Assembly (NCBI GenBank): GCA_964492715.1
Contig: CAZBLK010000019.1
Location: forward strand, 1 to 51,318
Direction: 5' to 3'
DNA from: CAZBLK01 sp964492715
Lineage (GTDB): Bacteria > Bacillota > Clostridia > Lachnospirales > WRBF01
Length of the DNA: 51,318 nucleotides
Made by a program: the position numbers and the translations under genes. This document shows, piece by piece, positions 49,363 through 51,318 of the stretch (within the stretch, counting starts at the first letter, position 1; each line of letters begins with the position of its first letter). Under the pieces are notes generated by a model. That model was given only the letters and a program-made list of their open reading frames with translations. It had not been told where the DNA came from and ran no database searches.

Positions 49363-49776
49363 TCAAACTACACGAATTAACCCAAGCTCATTCCCAACAC
49401 CATAAATTATGGACCGTTTATACCTTGAAAACGTTTCACGGGAGATAGAAAGCTCCATGCAAAGCCCATAAACATCTTTTCTGCTTTTGCAGTAAACTTC
49501 TACAAAAAGCTGTTTGTGCAAATCAGTAAGCCTAGAAAGAGTCTTGTCAACAGCTTTAATTCGCCGCTCCAAAGACAAAACAGCCGTAGACTCGGCAAGC
49601 GAAATTGCCTTCGCCTGTGTCACATCACTTCGCTCGTTCCTCTTAGGCATACCAACAAGCCTGTTACCCGAGCCTTCCAAAATTCGCTCACGCTCAAGCT
49701 CTAGCTCGTCCTTATAATCTTCATAATGATACAATTCATATTCAATATACCGATAAACTTCCTTATCTAGCTTCAA
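49363..49776 (-). CDS. ArpU/RinA-type phage late transcription regulator
   Basis: A protein of 137 residues with N-terminal helices (EVYRYIEYELYHYEDYKDEL), then a sigma-70 region 4-like helix-turn-helix (LTDLHKQLFVEVYCKSRKDV, YGLCMELSISRETFSRYKRS). Such proteins activate late operons in Bacillota phages and stand immediately upstream of terS, as here. A TATAAT upstream lacks a good -35 box. Confidence 0.82.
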   Translation of the reverse strand: MKLDKEVYRYIEYELYHYEDYKDELELERERILEGSGNRLVGMPKRNERSDVTQAKAISLAESTAVLSLERRIKAVDKTLSRLTDLHKQLFVEVYCKSRKDVYGLCMELSISRETFSRYKRSIIYGVGNELGLIRVV

Positions 49777-49907
49777 ATTAATACCCCCCTACAAAAACCT
49801 ATATTATATAAATAATGGAAAATTGAAATTGAAAACAATCCTTACAAAAACTTCATTTATTTTTTTAAAGTAACAATAATAATGATTTATAACTAAGTAA
49901 AACACAC

Positions 49908-49970
49908 GCATCTCCGCTTTTACCAATTTGCTAAAACTTAATTTAATAAATTTGTTCAAAGCGGAAATGC
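49908..49970. repeat. inverted repeat in the gap before the phage late operon
   Basis: Arms GCATCTCCGCTTTTACCAA and the inverted TTGTTCAAAGCGGAAATGC enclose about 20 bp. The surrounding gap (49777-50100) is A/T-rich with no gene seen. Might be a terminator for the small gene to the right or a regulator site. Confidence 0.5.
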
Positions 49971-50100
49971 AAAAAATAAGGATTGAAAAGAAATGAATAA
50001 GATTTGATGTTTACATACTATCACGTTTTAGCCCTAAAAAAGTGTCAACATTTTGTCAGATAACTTTTGCATTTTTTATTGTGCTTTTTTATTATGCTTA

Positions 50101-50292
50101 TTAATTATGTCTTTTTAATTGTTCAAAATTTTCTTCTTCCTTCAAATAAAACTCCGCCTGAACTCTCTGCAACATTTCTATATAATCCAAACCAAACTCA
50201 CATTCATTGGCGCACCCCTTTTCACAAACGACAAAAACACTTTCAATTTCTGAGCCATCAAAAACAATATAAACTTCTGCTAAGCAACCCAT
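50101..50292 (-). CDS. 63-residue phage protein divergent from the repressor
   Basis: ATG 50292 follows GAGGTG. The sequence starts MGCLAEVYIVFDGSEIESVF and contains VCEKGCANECEFGLDY, with three or four Cys that might bind metal. It is the first gene leftward from the repressor operators, in a position where Cro or an early protein is common, but it shows no helix-turn-helix. Function unknown. Confidence 0.6.
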   Translation of the reverse strand: MGCLAEVYIVFDGSEIESVFVVCEKGCANECEFGLDYIEMLQRVQAEFYLKEEENFEQLKRHN

Positions 50293-50333
50293 AAAATTCA
50301 CCTCTTATAAAATACTCCAATCAAAATAACAAC

Positions 50334-50425
50334 AACGAATAATTCGTTTTAAATTTATCCTATCACCAATACTTTCGTTTGTCAATACATTAAACAACAA
50401 CATTTTCGTTTTTTTAATGTTGCAA
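50334..50425. promoter_or_regulatory. divergent promoter/operator region of the prophage repressor
   Basis: TTCGTTT occurs three times (50343-50349, 50374-50380, 50405-50411), and AACGAATAATTCGTT (50334-50348) is a 15-bp palindrome, so AAACGAA is a likely repressor half-site. The leftward promoter is TTGACA (50385-50380), 17 bp, TAGGAT (50362-50357), with one copy in its spacer. CAACATT and AATGTTG (50399-50422) form another inverted pair. Confidence 0.65.
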
Positions 50426-50448
50426 TTTTAAAAACCACAGTGTATAAT
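50420..50448 (+). promoter_or_regulatory. promoter of the repressor gene
   Basis: TTGCAA (50420-50425), 17-bp spacer, TATAAT (50443-50448). The transcript leader is very short, with AGAGGTG just ahead of ATG 50467. Confidence 0.78.
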
Positions 50449-50466
50449 AAAATAGAGGTGAAAAAA

Positions 50467-51252
50467 ATGTCAGTAATTAAAGTAAGCGAAAGCCTAAAAA
50501 GAATTAGAAAAAACGTAGGAATGACGCAAAAAGAAGTGTACGAGTGCCTAGGCGTAGCACAGTCTACATACAGTTCATGGGAAACAGGCAAAGCAGAGCC
50601 CGACATGTCAACACTTGCAAACATTTGCAAAATTTTAGGCGTTTCAATAAATGAATTTTTTAACCAATATACAAATCAAACAAACAACATAATTAATCTA
50701 GCACTCCACCTTGCACCAAACGAGCAAGTCTTTATAAAAAGGTATAGAACATTAGACGGTTTCGGTAAAAGGGCAGTAGAAGCACTAGTTAACATAGAAT
50801 ACGAGCGTGTCACAAACATAGCAACAGAAGTTGAAACAAAATCAGTTCCAAACCAAACCGAGCAGGAAGAACAAAAAACAGTCAGCTTAAAGGTGTACTC
50901 ACAAAAAGCTTCCGCAGGTTTAGGCAACTACCTTTACGACGATGACAGCTACGACATAATGGACTTCTCAGAGGATGAAGTTCCCAAAAAAGCCGCCTTC
51001 GGCATAAAAATTACAGGCGACAGTATGGAACCCAAAATTCACCACGGGCAAATAGTCTTTGTAGAGCCTACTCCACGACTAAACGATGGCGAAATAGGCA
51101 TTTTCGTTTACAACGGCGAAGCCTACTGCAAAAAGCTGCACATTAACTACGAAAAAGAAACAATTAGCCTAATTTCTCTAAACAAATCCTACGCACCACG
51201 CCCAATTCCTGACCCTGAGTCCCTTCAAACAGTCGGCAAAGTTCTTCTATAA
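50467..51252 (+). CDS. phage CI/LexA-like repressor (XRE + S24 peptidase)
   Basis: ATG 50467 follows AGAGGTG; the longer frame starts before the promoter. The product has 261 residues. An N-terminal XRE helix-turn-helix (GMTQKEVYECLGVAQSTYSS, then WETGKAEPDMSTL) is joined by a linker to a LexA-type S24 domain: Ala150-Gly151 cleavage site in KASAGLGN, catalytic Ser186 in TGDSMEP, and Lys222/223 in AYCKKLHI. It should keep lysogeny and self-cleave after RecA activation upon DNA damage. Binding sites lie just upstream. Confidence 0.93.
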   Translation: MSVIKVSESLKRIRKNVGMTQKEVYECLGVAQSTYSSWETGKAEPDMSTLANICKILGVSINEFFNQYTNQTNNIINLALHLAPNEQVFIKRYRTLDGFGKRAVEALVNIEYERVTNIATEVETKSVPNQTEQEEQKTVSLKVYSQKASAGLGNYLYDDDSYDIMDFSEDEVPKKAAFGIKITGDSMEPKIHHGQIVFVEPTPRLNDGEIGIFVYNGEAYCKKLHINYEKETISLISLNKSYAPRPIPDPESLQTVGKVLL

Positions 51253-51266
51253 ATTCCACAACGAAA

Positions 51267-51293
51267 AGGGGCTGTTGCAAAACACCAGCCCCT
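51267..51293 (+). terminator. hairpin after the repressor gene
   Basis: Stem AGGGGCTG / CAGCCCCT 14 bp past the stop. No U-run follows on the plus strand, so termination is only likely, not shown. Confidence 0.5.
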
Positions 51294-51318
51294 AAAAACA
51301 AGAAAAACGAGCCTAATG

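Larger units (their letters stand above)
34775..51318. mobile_element. siphovirus-type prophage, right end not in window
   Basis: An uninterrupted block of phage genes in canonical order (terminase to lysis) on the minus strand, closed on the left by a strong terminator (34775-34810). A divergent CI-like repressor lies on the right. No integrase, early replication genes or att repeats are seen, so the block is either cut by the window or a remnant. Head genes resemble SPP1/PBSX-type siphophages. Confidence 0.88.

Noticed and set aside
34816..49776. Domesticated tailocin or gene transfer agent instead of a prophage
   Set aside because: Terminase, portal, scaffold and capsid genes are all full length, and a CI-like repressor is present. 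Short tape measure alone is not enough, though missing integrase keeps the question open.

Overview
The window is low-GC Bacillota DNA, most likely from a member of class Clostridia. The evidence is A/T-rich codons, strong AGGAGG-type ribosome sites, a murA-yycJ-rlmH cluster, rplS next to rbgA, an SLH-domain exoprotein, a THF riboswitch with an ECF folate transporter, and a PBSX/SPP1-like prophage. The genus cannot be named from the sequence alone. All calls come from reading the sequence and from recalled family knowledge; no search was run.

Region 1 (about 993-13128) is the most interesting part. It is an integrative element that ends exactly at the 3' end of rlmH, the gene used as attachment site by staphylococcal cassette chromosome (SCC) elements. 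It carries the SCC hallmark set: a large serine recombinase (3636-5249), a primase/AAA+ replication protein of Cch type (5556-8015), a DUF1643 protein (9962-10642) and a frameshifted DUF960 gene (11436-11743). The rlmH 3' end (core GAGAACCnTACCATAAATGA) recurs as about 70-bp direct repeats at both ends. Cargo includes a Septu-like AAA ATPase/HNH pair (1269-3090), a 363-aa unknown protein next to rlmH, and a separately transcribed 229-aa unknown protein. Several genes in or beside the element are broken by point mutations. An EcsC-family pseudogene lies beyond the distal att array.

Region 2 (13107-34646) is ordinary chromosome. It holds rlmH, yycJ, murA, gltX, a DUF1576 membrane protein, a queuosine-precursor transporter, an RlmD-type methyltransferase, a PadR-DUF1048-ABC exporter operon, a bactofilin, a THF-riboswitch-controlled folT, a MalY/PatB enzyme, nagA, an HD hydrolase, a polysaccharide deacetylase, rbgA, rplS and a secreted GH18-SLH protein. 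Three families of small inverted-repeat elements (MITE-like) sit between these genes. One lies between the THF riboswitch and folT, and another is nested inside a second element upstream of patB.

Region 3 (about 34775 to the right edge) is a siphovirus-type prophage. Its late operon is on the minus strand in standard order: ArpU/RinA-like activator, terS, terL, SPP1-type portal, scaffold, major capsid protein, head-tail connectors, major tail protein, two overlapping tail-chaperone-like ORFs, a short tape measure, Dit, Gp37-like tail protein, receptor/fibre proteins, amidase and holin-like membrane proteins. A CI/LexA-like repressor is divergently transcribed at the right edge. No integrase is visible, so the prophage is either cut by the window edge or incomplete. 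Notable details are a distal tail gene that seems to start at AUU and a possible +1 frameshift site between the chaperone ORFs.
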